Shown here: one piece after another, positions 34,359-42,955 of the stretch
How the letters are laid out: every line of letters begins with the position of its first letter
Position numbering within the stretch: the stretch's first letter is position 1
NCBI RefSeq assembly: GCF_019904155.1
Contig: NZ_JAHCMB010000026.1
Span: 62,001 to 126,000, forward strand
Direction of reading: 5' to 3'
Length of the DNA stretch: 64,000 nt
Source: Paenibacillus sinensis
GTDB taxonomy: Bacteria > Bacillota > Bacilli > Paenibacillales > Paenibacillaceae
The notes under the pieces: model-generated
What the model saw: only the letters and a program-made list of their open reading frames with translations
What the model was told of the DNA's origin: nothing
Database searches by the model: none
Position numbers and translations under genes: made by a program

Positions 34359-34832
34359 TTATTCGGACTTCGTATCTACATCTTGTTTCTTTATTTCTGC
34401 ATCCAAATGACTGCTATACTTCTCTATGAAGAGAAGCATACTGTCAAATTGCTCCTTGGTTACCTGTTCAAATACGGGCTTATCCCGTTCTTGAAACTCT
34501 TTGTGCAGTTCCTCATGGACTTTGTTAATTGCTTCCCCTTGCTCCGTAAGCCTGAAGTAGATTTCCTTCTTGTTATCCGGCTTCTGGTAGCTTTCGATCA
34601 AGCCTTTTTCGATGAGCTTCTTCGTTAATTTACTTATGGCACTTCTAGTCATATAAAAGGACTCCGCAAGTTTTGTCACGTTGGAATCCGCATTTCTTCC
34701 AATGTACTCAATACAATGTACCTCAGATGGCTTATAACCCTTAAGACTGTCTTCCATCTTCAACTTATTAAGCCAAACCATCTTGTTGAATACGTCCCTG
34801 AACCGCGTTATGACCTGTTCTTCTTTGTTCAT
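34359..34832 (-). CDS. MarR-family regulator of the efflux pump
   Basis: The 157-residue winged-helix protein shows YIGRNADSNVTKLAESFYMTRSAISKLTKKLIEKGLIESYQKPDNKKEIYFRLT (about residues 45-98). The ATG at 34832 is preceded by GGTGGGAG; the ATG 13 codons upstream has no site. It lies directly upstream of the MFS gene on the same strand and should repress it at the twin operators, with release by a drug ligand. Confidence 0.88.
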   Translation of the reverse strand: MNKEEQVITRFRDVFNKMVWLNKLKMEDSLKGYKPSEVHCIEYIGRNADSNVTKLAESFYMTRSAISKLTKKLIEKGLIESYQKPDNKKEIYFRLTEQGEAINKVHEELHKEFQERDKPVFEQVTKEQFDSMLLFIEKYSSHLDAEIKKQDVDTKSE

Positions 34833-35022
34833 GGCCTGTTCTCCCACCTGTTGGTGCATTAACCCTATCATATTAAATTATTGTGTCTGTTTCAACAATT
34901 GAGCTATTGCTTGATACAGCATATAGGATCGACCTTTTTTCTCCGCTCCGCATATGGTAAGGCATACGGCGTTATAGAAGACAGAGCACCTATATGAACG
35001 CGGGAGCAGGGAGGGAGCCTTG

Positions 35023-36183
35023 GTGAGCAGCTATCGATGTGAATGGAGAGGTCCCATTCAGGCTACAAGCGGACTCGGAGCAGCCAGCCGGGGCTATGTG
35101 CGGGCTCTTCGGCGGCATGGGGTTGCAGTTAGCACAGGGATACAGCGGACAGGGGGGCTTCCGAAGAACCAGGCGGATTCCCGGACGGTGCTGATCTGCC
35201 ACACACAGCCTCATCGTGTACAGGTTCAGAAAGAGAAGAAACGCTACGCCCGGGTTATATTGAATACGGTCTGGGAGACGACGAGAACTCCGGATAGCTG
35301 GAAGCCTAATCTCAACCGCTTTGATGCCATTTTTGTCCCTTCCCGGCAGAACAAGGAGGCTCTCCGCAACAGCGGGGTGAAGGTGCCTATTTATATCGTG
35401 CCCCATGGCGTGAATACCGGAGAGTACCGGCCGGATCATCCGAAGATGCATGTTCCCGGTGCGGGAGGTCGATTTGTGTTCGTCTCCGTATTCGGATTTC
35501 AGCACCGTAAAAATCCCGAAGGGCTGCTCCGCGCCTATTGGGAGGAATTCTCGGAACGCGATCAGGTCCTCTTGATCATCAAGACGAATGGATACTCGCC
35601 ATCGGAAAATGAGGCATGGATCAGGTCCCAAATCAACCGCTATAAACAACGGCTTGGCATATCCAAGCGGACCGCCCCTGTGGTGGTTATCGGCAGACAT
35701 CTGTCGCCGGGGCAGCTGAAAGGACTATATACGCTCGGAAACGTGTTCGTCCTGCCGACCAGAGGAGAAGGAGTCGGTCTGCCGTTTCTGGAAGCGATGG
35801 CCAGCGGAACGCCGGTGATGGCAACGGGATGGGGCGGTCATATGGATTTTTTGAACAGGAGCAATTCCTTTCTCGTCAACTACAAGCTGCAGTTTCCGGG
35901 AGTCAGCATGAGCGGACGTCATGCCATTTCCCGCCGCTTCCGGTCGCTCTTCGCGAACTCAGGCCAGCTTTGGGCGGAGGCTGATCTTCGCAGTCTGCGG
36001 CTGCAGATGAGGACCGCATTCGAGAATCCCGGCTTGTGTCGGAGAAAAGGCCTTCAGGCCCGCCGCGATGCCTCGAAACTGAGCTGGGAACGTTCGGGTG
36101 CAATGATGAAGAGGGCAATCGAACAGACGTTGCAGCAACCGGGACACCAGGGATTGAAACGGAGGTCTCCGCCGCAGTCGTAA
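35023..36183 (+). CDS. Glycosyltransferase family 4
   Basis: The 386-residue cytoplasmic enzyme has the GT-B fold: N-terminal acceptor half (GPIQATSGLGAASRGYVRALRRHG), HGVNTGEYRP at the domain junction and a C-terminal nucleotide-sugar half with PTRGEGVGLPFLEAMASGTPVMATGWGGHMDFL, where the E-x7-E element holds the donor sugar. The GTG at 35023 (or TTG one codon earlier) follows GGGAGGGAG. It stands alone; polysaccharide or glycolipid synthesis is likely but the product is unknown. Confidence 0.85.
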   Translation: MSSYRCEWRGPIQATSGLGAASRGYVRALRRHGVAVSTGIQRTGGLPKNQADSRTVLICHTQPHRVQVQKEKKRYARVILNTVWETTRTPDSWKPNLNRFDAIFVPSRQNKEALRNSGVKVPIYIVPHGVNTGEYRPDHPKMHVPGAGGRFVFVSVFGFQHRKNPEGLLRAYWEEFSERDQVLLIIKTNGYSPSENEAWIRSQINRYKQRLGISKRTAPVVVIGRHLSPGQLKGLYTLGNVFVLPTRGEGVGLPFLEAMASGTPVMATGWGGHMDFLNRSNSFLVNYKLQFPGVSMSGRHAISRRFRSLFANSGQLWAEADLRSLRLQMRTAFENPGLCRRKGLQARRDASKLSWERSGAMMKRAIEQTLQQPGHQGLKRRSPPQS

Positions 36184-36246
36184 CAATGAAGGAGCAAATG
36201 TCAACCCGCGTCCCATGATCAAAGTCAGCTCCCGCTTCTCATGACC

Positions 36247-36281
36247 AAAGAGGCCTCCGGCTCTAAGCCGGAGACCTCTTT
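36247..36281. terminator. Bidirectional terminator
   Basis: AAAGAGGCCTCCGGC pairs with GCCGGAGACCTCTTT around a 5-base loop, with A and T at the ends. It serves the converging glycosyltransferase and GNAT genes. Confidence 0.85.
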
Positions 36282-36304
36282 AGGGGTGACGAAGCAATGT
36301 GGGG

Positions 36305-36772
36305 TTATAGCTCCTTGGTCATAAAAGAGCTGTTCGGGTCCGGAATGTAGTCGGCAAAAGGCTCACAGTATTGGAAGCCCAGGCTCTCATACAGCTTTCT
36401 GGCCGGAAGGAAGGAATCCATCGATCCCGTCTCCAGACTTAGCCGCTGGTAGCCGCGCTGCTTCGCTTCTCCGATAATATGTACAAGCATATGCCGGGCG
36501 GCGCCTTTACGCAGATGCCTTGTGGACGTGCGCATCGATTTGATTTCGCCGTGTCCGGCATCCAATTCTTTAATCGCACCGCAGCCGATAAGCTCGGGGC
36601 CTTCCCAGACGCTCCAGAAGGTAATATTCGGCTTTTTCAACTCATCCAAATTCAAAGCATGCACGCTCTCGGGCGGAGAGCTCTCATACATCCCTTTCAA
36701 ATGCTCCCCGATCAGAGCGATAATTTCCTTGCCGGTTAAATCATCCACTTTAATCTCAAATTGCGGCTCCAT
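36305..36772 (-). CDS. GNAT-family N-acetyltransferase
   Basis: The 155-residue enzyme shows the GNAT core ELIGCGAIKELDAGHGEIKSMRTSTRHLRKGAARHMLVHIIGEAKQRGYQRLSLETG, with the acetyl-CoA loop RHLRKGAA, and ends in LYESLGFQYCEPF. It resembles the PhnO/YjgM-like branch. The ATG at 36772 is 11 bases from GGAG; a GTG four codons upstream is an alternative start. The acceptor is unknown. Confidence 0.85.
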   Translation of the reverse strand: MEPQFEIKVDDLTGKEIIALIGEHLKGMYESSPPESVHALNLDELKKPNITFWSVWEGPELIGCGAIKELDAGHGEIKSMRTSTRHLRKGAARHMLVHIIGEAKQRGYQRLSLETGSMDSFLPARKLYESLGFQYCEPFADYIPDPNSSFMTKEL

Positions 36773-36936
36773 TGATGATATCACTCCAGCTTCTCAAGTA
36801 GAATTTACGCTATGGCATACTTGTTAATAGTCATACTCAATACGTCCTGAAGCCCCGAATCAGCAATAAATAACGAGTCGGAAGTCTTGAGGGCTACTTG
36901 TATTAAAAGGCAAATCCGCTTGCCGTGTCAAGTATA

Positions 36937-36966
36937 TTGACACATTTGAAAAGCCGGTTTTATAAT
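36937..36966 (+). promoter_or_regulatory. Promoter of the eut operon
   Basis: TTGACA and TATAAT are separated by 18 bases, about 200 bases upstream of eutA. Confidence 0.85.
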
Positions 36967-36972
36967 GAGTAA

Positions 36973-37164
36973 AATCCAGAATTCGGTTGCATTAGCTTAC
37001 CTGAATGAACCGTATAAAACCTGCAAACGAATCTCACATCCATAGCAAAGACGCTTTGATTAGACAGAGCAGCCGTTTTGCGCCGTACGGGCGGTACACG
37101 GGTGACTGGCGGTTCATCGCGTCTTTTTGACTATTAGCAGGCGTGCAATAAAGGGGGGAAGGAA
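36973..37164 (+). promoter_or_regulatory. Structured leader with terminator-like stem upstream of eutA
   Basis: AAAGACGC (37047) pairs perfectly with GCGTCTTT (37119), which runs into five T; between them lies the GC-rich palindrome CCGTACGG and further short stems. This looks like an attenuator. Eut operons of other Firmicutes use EutV antitermination or cobalamin control, but I could not match this leader to either motif with confidence. Confidence 0.45.
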
Positions 37165-38640
37165 ATGGAGGAATGGATCACGAGCGTAGGCATTGATCTC
37201 GGTACGAGCACAACCAAATGGCTGTGGTCGCGACTGAAGCTGATGAGGACCTCCGGCGGCTTCGCGCTGCCGAGATACGAGATCACCGAGCGGGTGGTGG
37301 AATACGTCAGCCCCATTTATACAACCCCCTTGCTGGGGGATGATCAAATTGATGTGCCGTCCGTCATCTCCCTTCTGGAGAGGGAATACGCTCGGGCGGG
37401 TCTGCTTCCCGCACAAGTACAGACCGGCGCCGTCATCCTTACAGGAGAGACCGCGACCAAGCAGAACGCCGAGGAATTGGCTCATGGACTGGCCCGGTAT
37501 GCAGGCCAGTTCGTGGCAGCCGCGGCGGGAGCCGACCTGGAATCTCTCCTGGCGGGCAAAGGCTCGGGCGCGCAGCGGAATTCGCAGGACCGGGACGAGG
37601 TGATCGCGAATGTGGATATCGGGGGCGGGACCGCCAATACCGCGTACTTTCGCCGGGGCCGGATGATCGCGACCGCGACCTTCCATATCGGCGGACGTCT
37701 GGTCCGCCTGGAGCAGAGCGGCCGGGTCACCTACACGGCCGCCCCCCTGCGGGCGTGGCTTGACAGCCACGCTGCCGCCTCTGTGCCCGAAGCCGGTTCC
37801 ACGGCTTCGCTGCAGGAGCTGCGCATGCTGTGCGCAGCCATGGCCGACACGCTGCTGCGCTGCGTGTCCGGCGAGCCCGCGGCGCTGCGTGAAGCGCAGC
37901 CGCTGCTCGTGGGGGCGCCGGCCGTGCCGCTGCCGGCGCCGGGGGAGATCTGGATCTCGGGCGGCGTTGGCGCCCTGATCGGGGAAGCTCCGCCGCGCAG
38001 CATGGCGGAGACGGCGCGGCACGGGGACATTGGACGGCTGCTTGCGGCCGAGCTGGCCGCAAGGGCAAGGTCCTTTCCCGTGCCGGTTCGGGCTGCGGAA
38101 GAGTCCGCGCGGGCGACCGTGATCGGGGCAGGCACCCGAACCACGGAGGTCAGCGGCGCGACGATGTATTACAGCCCGGGTCTGCTGCCGCTGCGCAATA
38201 TCCCGGCAGCTGTCTGTAAGCTTCCGGAGGAAGCGCCGGAAGTCGGGGAGGATGCCCGCCGTCTGCGGGAAGCCGTGGCGATGGCGGTGAAGCGGGCGTC
38301 GGCCATGTACGGCCAGGCCGGCGGGGACCCGCCCTTCGCGCTGTGTCTCCGCAGCGGCGGCATCTGTTCCTACCGGCGGCTGCAGCGCATCGCCGACGCC
38401 CTGCTGGCGGCCTTTGAAGCGGATGGCCTGCGGGAGAAGATTGTGCTGTTGGTGTGCGAGAGCGACATGGCGAAGTCGCTGGCTTATATGCTGCTGGGCA
38501 GGCTGCCGGAGCCCCGGCGGAGCAGACTGGTCTGCCTGGATCAGCTGTCGCCCCGCGACGGCGACTATATCGATGTGGGGGAGCCGATCAAGGAGGATGT
38601 CGTGCCGGTCGTGATCAAGAGCCTCGTGTTTGGCGGGTGA
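37165..38640 (+). CDS. eutA: Ethanolamine ammonia-lyase reactivating factor
   Basis: This 491-residue actin-fold ATPase exchanges damaged cobalamin from the lyase. The N-terminal phosphate-1 motif GIDLGTSTTKWLW and the NVDIGGGTANTAYF phosphate-2 motif are clear, as is ILTGETATKQNAEELAHGLA. The ATG follows GGGGGGAAGGA. It begins the eutABC run and has unusually high GC for the window, especially in its middle. A strong promoter and structured leader lie ahead. No shell protein gene is present, so the pathway here is not in a microcompartment encoded at this site. Confidence 0.93.
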   Translation: MEEWITSVGIDLGTSTTKWLWSRLKLMRTSGGFALPRYEITERVVEYVSPIYTTPLLGDDQIDVPSVISLLEREYARAGLLPAQVQTGAVILTGETATKQNAEELAHGLARYAGQFVAAAAGADLESLLAGKGSGAQRNSQDRDEVIANVDIGGGTANTAYFRRGRMIATATFHIGGRLVRLEQSGRVTYTAAPLRAWLDSHAAASVPEAGSTASLQELRMLCAAMADTLLRCVSGEPAALREAQPLLVGAPAVPLPAPGEIWISGGVGALIGEAPPRSMAETARHGDIGRLLAAELAARARSFPVPVRAAEESARATVIGAGTRTTEVSGATMYYSPGLLPLRNIPAAVCKLPEEAPEVGEDARRLREAVAMAVKRASAMYGQAGGDPPFALCLRSGGICSYRRLQRIADALLAAFEADGLREKIVLLVCESDMAKSLAYMLLGRLPEPRRSRLVCLDQLSPRDGDYIDVGEPIKEDVVPVVIKSLVFGG

Positions 38641-38780
38641 GCGGGACAACGGGATTCAGGCGAGCGAGCAATCGACCGGCATGCCGGGAACAAGGGTGGA
38701 GCCGTCAGGTTATCGCTGTCAGGTTATTGCTCCTGTAAGACTATGCTTGGCCAAGAGAACGGCGACAAGAGGTGAATGAA

Positions 38781-40145
38781 ATGAAGCTTTCGATCTCTTT
38801 AAGGGGAACGGAATACCGGTTCCGGGATTTGAAGGACTTGATGGCCAAGGCGAATGAAGAGCGTTCGGGAGATTCGCTGGCCGGAATAGGCGCAGGTGAT
38901 ATGAAGGAGAGAATTGCCGCCAAATCGCTGCTCGCGGACTGCCTGCTGTCGGACATCCGGGCGAATCCGCTGCTCCCGCCGGAGACTGACGAGGTATCCC
39001 GGGTGATCGAGGAGGATCTTGATGAGACGGTATTTGCCGGGATCAGCGGATGGTCGGTCGCCGAGCTTCGCGAGCATATCCTGCGGACGGAGACCTCCGG
39101 AAGCGAGCTTCTGCGGCTCGGACGGGGACTGACAAGCGAGATGATCGCCGCTGTCTGCAAGCTGATGTCCAATCTGGACCTCATTCAGGCGGCGTCCAAA
39201 ATCGAGGTGATCACGACATGCCGGACCTCGATCGGGCACCGGGGAACGCTGGCTTCGCGGGCGCAGCCGAACCACCCGTCCGATCATGTGACCGGAATCA
39301 AGGCTTCCCTGTTCGAGGCGCTGGCCTATGGCATCGGGGATGCGGTAATCGGCATCAACCCTGTCAGCGATACGACAGAGACCATGAAGGCGCTGCTGCA
39401 TGCGACGCAGGAGGTTATCGGTCATTTCAGCATTCCCACCCAGAACTGTGTACTGGCTCATGTTACGACCCAGATGCGGGCGGTGAACGAGGGGGCTCCT
39501 GCCGATATGCTGTTTCAGAGCCTTGCCGGAACGGAGGAGGGGAACAAGGGCTTCGGCATCAGCCTTCGGCTGCTTCAGGAAGCGGATGCCCTGATCAGGG
39601 AGCGGGGGACGGCATCCGGAGCGAACCGCTGGTATTTCGAGACCGGCCAGGGCTCGGAGCTGTCTTCAGGCGCCCACTTCGGCATCGATCAGGTGACGCT
39701 GGAAGCGAGATGCTACGGGCTTGCCCGGAGATTCAGCCCTTTTATCGTGAATACGGTCGTCGGGTTCATCGGTCCGGAATATTTGTATGACAGCAAGCAG
39801 GTTATCCGGGCCGGACTGGAGGATCATTTCATGGGCAAGCTGCACGGGCTGCCGATGGGCGTGGACATCTGTTACACGAATCATATGAAGGCCGATCAGA
39901 ACGATATGGAGGTGCTGGGCATCCTGCTCGCTTCTGCGGGAGTCAACTTTGTCATCGGCGTGCCGATGGCGGATGACTGCATGCTGAACTACCAGTCCTT
40001 GAGCTACCATGATATCGCGGCTGTGCGCGAGACGCTCGGGCGCCGCCCGGCTCCTGCTTTTGAAAGGTGGCTGGAGGCAGTAGGCATCATGGAAGGCGGA
40101 AGGCTTACCCCGGCGGCGGGCAGCGCCAGAAGGTTCATGTTCTAA
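38781..40145 (+). CDS. eutB: Ethanolamine ammonia-lyase large subunit
   Basis: The 454-residue subunit, the usual family length, holds the active site that converts ethanolamine to acetaldehyde and ammonia with adenosylcobalamin. Conserved stretches include TCRTSIGHRGTLASRAQPNHPSDH, GINPVSDTTE, FETGQGSELSSGAHFG and MGVDICYTNHMKADQNDME. The ATG at 38781 follows AGAGGTG; the GTG three codons upstream overlaps that site. It lies 140 bases after eutA and 29 bases before eutC. The gap after eutA has short direct repeats (TCAGGTTAT) but no ORF. Confidence 0.96.
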   Translation: MKLSISLRGTEYRFRDLKDLMAKANEERSGDSLAGIGAGDMKERIAAKSLLADCLLSDIRANPLLPPETDEVSRVIEEDLDETVFAGISGWSVAELREHILRTETSGSELLRLGRGLTSEMIAAVCKLMSNLDLIQAASKIEVITTCRTSIGHRGTLASRAQPNHPSDHVTGIKASLFEALAYGIGDAVIGINPVSDTTETMKALLHATQEVIGHFSIPTQNCVLAHVTTQMRAVNEGAPADMLFQSLAGTEEGNKGFGISLRLLQEADALIRERGTASGANRWYFETGQGSELSSGAHFGIDQVTLEARCYGLARRFSPFIVNTVVGFIGPEYLYDSKQVIRAGLEDHFMGKLHGLPMGVDICYTNHMKADQNDMEVLGILLASAGVNFVIGVPMADDCMLNYQSLSYHDIAAVRETLGRRPAPAFERWLEAVGIMEGGRLTPAAGSARRFMF

Positions 40146-40174
40146 GAGGGGCAAGCGAATGGAGGGGAGCGCAA

Positions 40175-40909
40175 ATGGAAATAAACCCGGACATGAAGGG
40201 AGCTGGACCGGAGGAGGACCGGTTCCGGAATTGGATGAAGCTGACCCCGGCGAGATTGGATGTGGGCCGTGCCGGAACGCGGCCGCTGACCCGGGAGATG
40301 CTGAAGCTGCGCCTTGATCACGCCGAAGCGGTCGATGCGGTATACGGGGAAGTCAGGGAGGAGACGCTCGCCGAATTCGGGCTGTTCACAGTGGAGACGC
40401 AGTACAAGGACAAGGAACACTATTTGCAGGTCCCGGACAGCGGCCGCGTTCTAACCGTTGAGGGCGCCCAAACTGTCTCCGCTCTCTGCATTTATAGACC
40501 TCAGGTACAGATTGTCGTATCCGATGGGCTCAGCGCCAGAGCGATTGACGATAATCTGCGCGACGTGCTGCCGGCGCTGCGAGATTCGCTCTCCGCCAAT
40601 GGGCTTCAGGAGGGAATCCCTTTCTTTGTAAAAGGCGGCAGGGTCGGCGTGATGGATGATATCGGACGGCTGCTGGAGCCGGAGGCGCTTGTGCTGCTGA
40701 TTGGAGAGCGCCCGGGACTCGTGACCGCCTCATCCCTGAGCGCATATATGTGCTACAGGCCGCGCCCGGGGCGGAAGGATTCCGACCGGATGGTGATCTC
40801 GAATATTCATATTAGCGGAACGCCTCCGGTTGAAGCCGGAGCGCATATCGGGACGCTGCTGCGCAAAATGATCGAACAGAGGGTCAGCGGCGTCAAGCTT
40901 GAAGTCTGA
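40175..40909 (+). CDS. eutC: Ethanolamine ammonia-lyase small subunit
   Basis: The 244-residue subunit helps bind adenosylcobalamin. Family segments TPARLDVGRAGTRPLTREMLKLRLDHAEAVDAVY, QIVVSDGLSARAIDDNL and IGERPGLVTASSLSAYMCYRP are present. The ATG at 40175 follows GGAGGGG. It is the last eut gene here: no transporter, aldehyde dehydrogenase or EutVW sensor pair lies in the window, so acetaldehyde must be handled by genes elsewhere. Confidence 0.95.
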   Translation: MEINPDMKGAGPEEDRFRNWMKLTPARLDVGRAGTRPLTREMLKLRLDHAEAVDAVYGEVREETLAEFGLFTVETQYKDKEHYLQVPDSGRVLTVEGAQTVSALCIYRPQVQIVVSDGLSARAIDDNLRDVLPALRDSLSANGLQEGIPFFVKGGRVGVMDDIGRLLEPEALVLLIGERPGLVTASSLSAYMCYRPRPGRKDSDRMVISNIHISGTPPVEAGAHIGTLLRKMIEQRVSGVKLEV

Positions 40910-41067
40910 GCGCTGTCATGGCCTGACCGTCAGGCTCCGACCGCTGCGCACACGCCTTTTTTGACCATATCCGTCTTTCGGCGGCTCTGGGAGAGGCGGT
41001 TGTCCAGTTCGGCATCCAAACCGCTATCATAATCTGTTATCAGCTGGAAAATGAGAAGGCGGTGGGG

Positions 41068-41955
41068 ATGTTGGCAAAGGTATCGGTTCTGCTGCCCGCT
41101 TACAACACTTCGCAATATATTGAAGAGGCCATTTACAGCCTGCTGCAGCAGACTTATCAGGATTTCGAGATTATCGCAATCGACGATGGTTCCACAGACG
41201 GCACGCTGGACAAGATCCGGGCGTTTGGCGACTCCAGAATCCGGGTGATCGCCCACCCGGTCAACCTAGGTTTGGTTAATACGCTGAACGAAGGGCTAAG
41301 CCTGTGCAGGGGAGAGTATATTGCCCGCATGGACGGTGACGACTATTGTATGCCGCAGCGTCTGGAGCGTCAGGTGGCGTTCATGGACGCCAATCCGCAT
41401 ATTGGCGTAGTCGGCTCCCAGGCGGTGCTGCTGGGTCTGGATCAGGTGACGGATAAGCCTCTGCATCATGAGGAAATCCGCTGCTGGCAGCTGTTTCACT
41501 GCACGCTGATACATCCTACGGTCATGCTGCGGAAGTCGGTGCTGGAGGCGAACGGGATTCAATATTTGTATTATCCCCATGCCGAGGATTATGAGATCTG
41601 GAACCGTCTGGCCGATGTAACCCGTTTGGCGAATCTTCCGGATCTGCTGCTCTATTACCGGCAGCATCCGGGCCAGGTGTCCAACCAGTATCAGGGTGTG
41701 CAGGCGGTGACGGCGGAATTGATCCGGAGGAATCAGCTGCGGCGGCTTGGAATTGAGCCCTCCTATGAGGAGTATCAGACCCATATGAATTTCTGCAATT
41801 TTAGAATCAGGGTTCATGATTATGCGTCCTATTCCCAGGCGTTTGCCTGGGCACAGAAGCTGATTCAGGCGAATGGGGAGAGACATCAGTACGATCCGGA
41901 GACGCTGAGCATGGTGCTGTCCCGCTGCTTCAAAATGTCCGAAGGGTTCGGGTGA
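41068..41955 (+). CDS. Glycosyltransferase family 2
   Basis: The 295-residue GT-A enzyme starts with VSVLLPAYNTSQYIEEAIYSLLQQTYQDFEIIAIDDGSTDGT and has the metal-binding motif ARMDGDD near residue 90. The acceptor and sugar are unknown; cell surface polysaccharide is likely. The ATG at 41068 follows AAGGCGGTG; a GTG two codons upstream overlaps the site. It lies alone between eutC and a long terminator. Confidence 0.88.
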   Translation: MLAKVSVLLPAYNTSQYIEEAIYSLLQQTYQDFEIIAIDDGSTDGTLDKIRAFGDSRIRVIAHPVNLGLVNTLNEGLSLCRGEYIARMDGDDYCMPQRLERQVAFMDANPHIGVVGSQAVLLGLDQVTDKPLHHEEIRCWQLFHCTLIHPTVMLRKSVLEANGIQYLYYPHAEDYEIWNRLADVTRLANLPDLLLYYRQHPGQVSNQYQGVQAVTAELIRRNQLRRLGIEPSYEEYQTHMNFCNFRIRVHDYASYSQAFAWAQKLIQANGERHQYDPETLSMVLSRCFKMSEGFG

Positions 41956-41986
41956 TCCGGCATTCAAAGGCGTGGCAGGGTAGAGC

Positions 41987-42105
41987 AAAGGGGTGTCCCA
42001 AGCGTGATAGGCTCCTATATGGCAGACAGGTGAATCATTGAATCTGCTGCTGTAAGGGGAGGAAATCAAAGCCATGACTGGCTGCTTGGGACACTCCTTT
42101 TTTTT
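41987..42105. terminator. Long-loop terminator or small structured RNA
   Basis: AAAGGGGTGTCCCAAGC pairs with GCTTGGGACACTCCTTT (one wobble) across an 80-base loop and a T8 run follows. It stops the GT2 transcript and, read the other way, the converging kinase transcript. The unusual loop may itself be structured. Confidence 0.65.
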
Positions 42106-42130
42106 GCAAAAGTCGGCTAATTTGCGATAG

Positions 42131-42682
42131 TCAGATCACAGTTCCGGCATTCCCTATTCGTTGCTCCCATTTTGCCAGGATGAAGCTTTTAACTTGCTCG
42201 GCCGCTTGGGATGGGAGTGCAGAAGTTGTGTCAATTGTAGGCATTGGCGGGTTGTATTCGGTGTCCGCATGGTCGAGAAGCCACCGGGCAAATTGCTCAT
42301 GCTGCTTCAGCATATCATCCGTCCATATGGCTTTATCCTCACGGCTGCGGAGACGGGAATTGCGGGTTGCATCATCGCAGTGCAGGTTAATAAAGCACAG
42401 TTCACTAAAATGAGTGTAAGTGTCACATTTCCGGGCATCCCACGGCATGAACGTTCCGCAAATAATCGTGCCTCTCCCGGACTTGGCCACAGAATTGGCA
42501 AAATGAAGCAGCAGATTGTATCGGTCCTGATATTCCAGCTTCGCTGCCGTAGTACCGAAATTGTCATCATCCGTGCTGAATACAGCAAATTCAGGCATTA
42601 GCTCCCTTAGCTCATGCATTACAGCTGTTTTTCCTGCGCCACTGGCGCCTGTGATAATAAATAATGGCAGTTTTTGTTTCAC
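42131..42682 (-). CDS. P-loop nucleotide kinase-like protein
   Basis: The 183-residue cytoplasmic protein has Walker A ITGASGAGKTAV near the N-terminus, a probable substrate segment FSTDDDNFG and a lid region with RNSRLRSRED. It resembles small AAA/nucleoside-kinase-like proteins; its substrate is unknown. The GTG at 42682 is eight bases from GAGGTGA and gives a start close to the P-loop; a GTG at 42694 behind GGAG is an alternative. It follows hflX on the same strand after a 270-base structured gap. Confidence 0.75.
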   Translation of the reverse strand: MKQKLPLFIITGASGAGKTAVMHELRELMPEFAVFSTDDDNFGTTAAKLEYQDRYNLLLHFANSVAKSGRGTIICGTFMPWDARKCDTYTHFSELCFINLHCDDATRNSRLRSREDKAIWTDDMLKQHEQFARWLLDHADTEYNPPMPTIDTTSALPSQAAEQVKSFILAKWEQRIGNAGTVI

Positions 42683-42802
42683 TGACCAGTTCACCTCTAC
42701 TCCATGTATTCAAAATATGTTCGAACTGCTGAGTAAGGCAGCGTCTTGGCTGTACGACAAATGACGGAACCGTGAAGAAGCTGCTGAAGCAGGCAGCAAG
42801 CG

Positions 42803-42895
42803 GTATTCCAGACGCAAAGGAGGGATTCGCCCGATGAGGGGAGAACCGTCTTTGGGTGAATCGCTCCTTTGCCGATGCATGGCTTGCTGGAATAC
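42803..42895. repeat. Nested inverted repeats between hflX and the kinase gene
   Basis: Arms 42814-42832 and 42854-42872 match over 19 bases with one mismatch and one wobble, around a 21-base loop. An outer perfect pair GTATTCCAG/CTGGAATAC (42803, 42887) flanks it. A further stem at about 42896-42950 (GGGGCTGTCTC/GAGACGGCTCC) is nearer hflX. No ORF or T-run explains this; it could be a small RNA, a palindromic repeat element or a compound terminator. Confidence 0.6.
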
Positions 42896-42955
42896 GGAGG
42901 GGCTGTCTCTAATGCAGAGTTCTGCTTCGGAGACGGCTCCTTCCGGTTCTACGGG

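Noticed and set aside
36967..37164. Cobalamin or c-di-GMP (GEMM) riboswitch in the eutA leader
   Set aside because: Short matches such as GCAAAG and GACTGG occur, but the conserved B12 box and the GEMM core are not present in order.
37114..38649. Long minus-strand open frame (about 511 codons) opposite eutA
   Set aside because: It is a shadow of high-GC codon use; the plus-strand frame is clearly EutA with ATPase motifs and a ribosome site.
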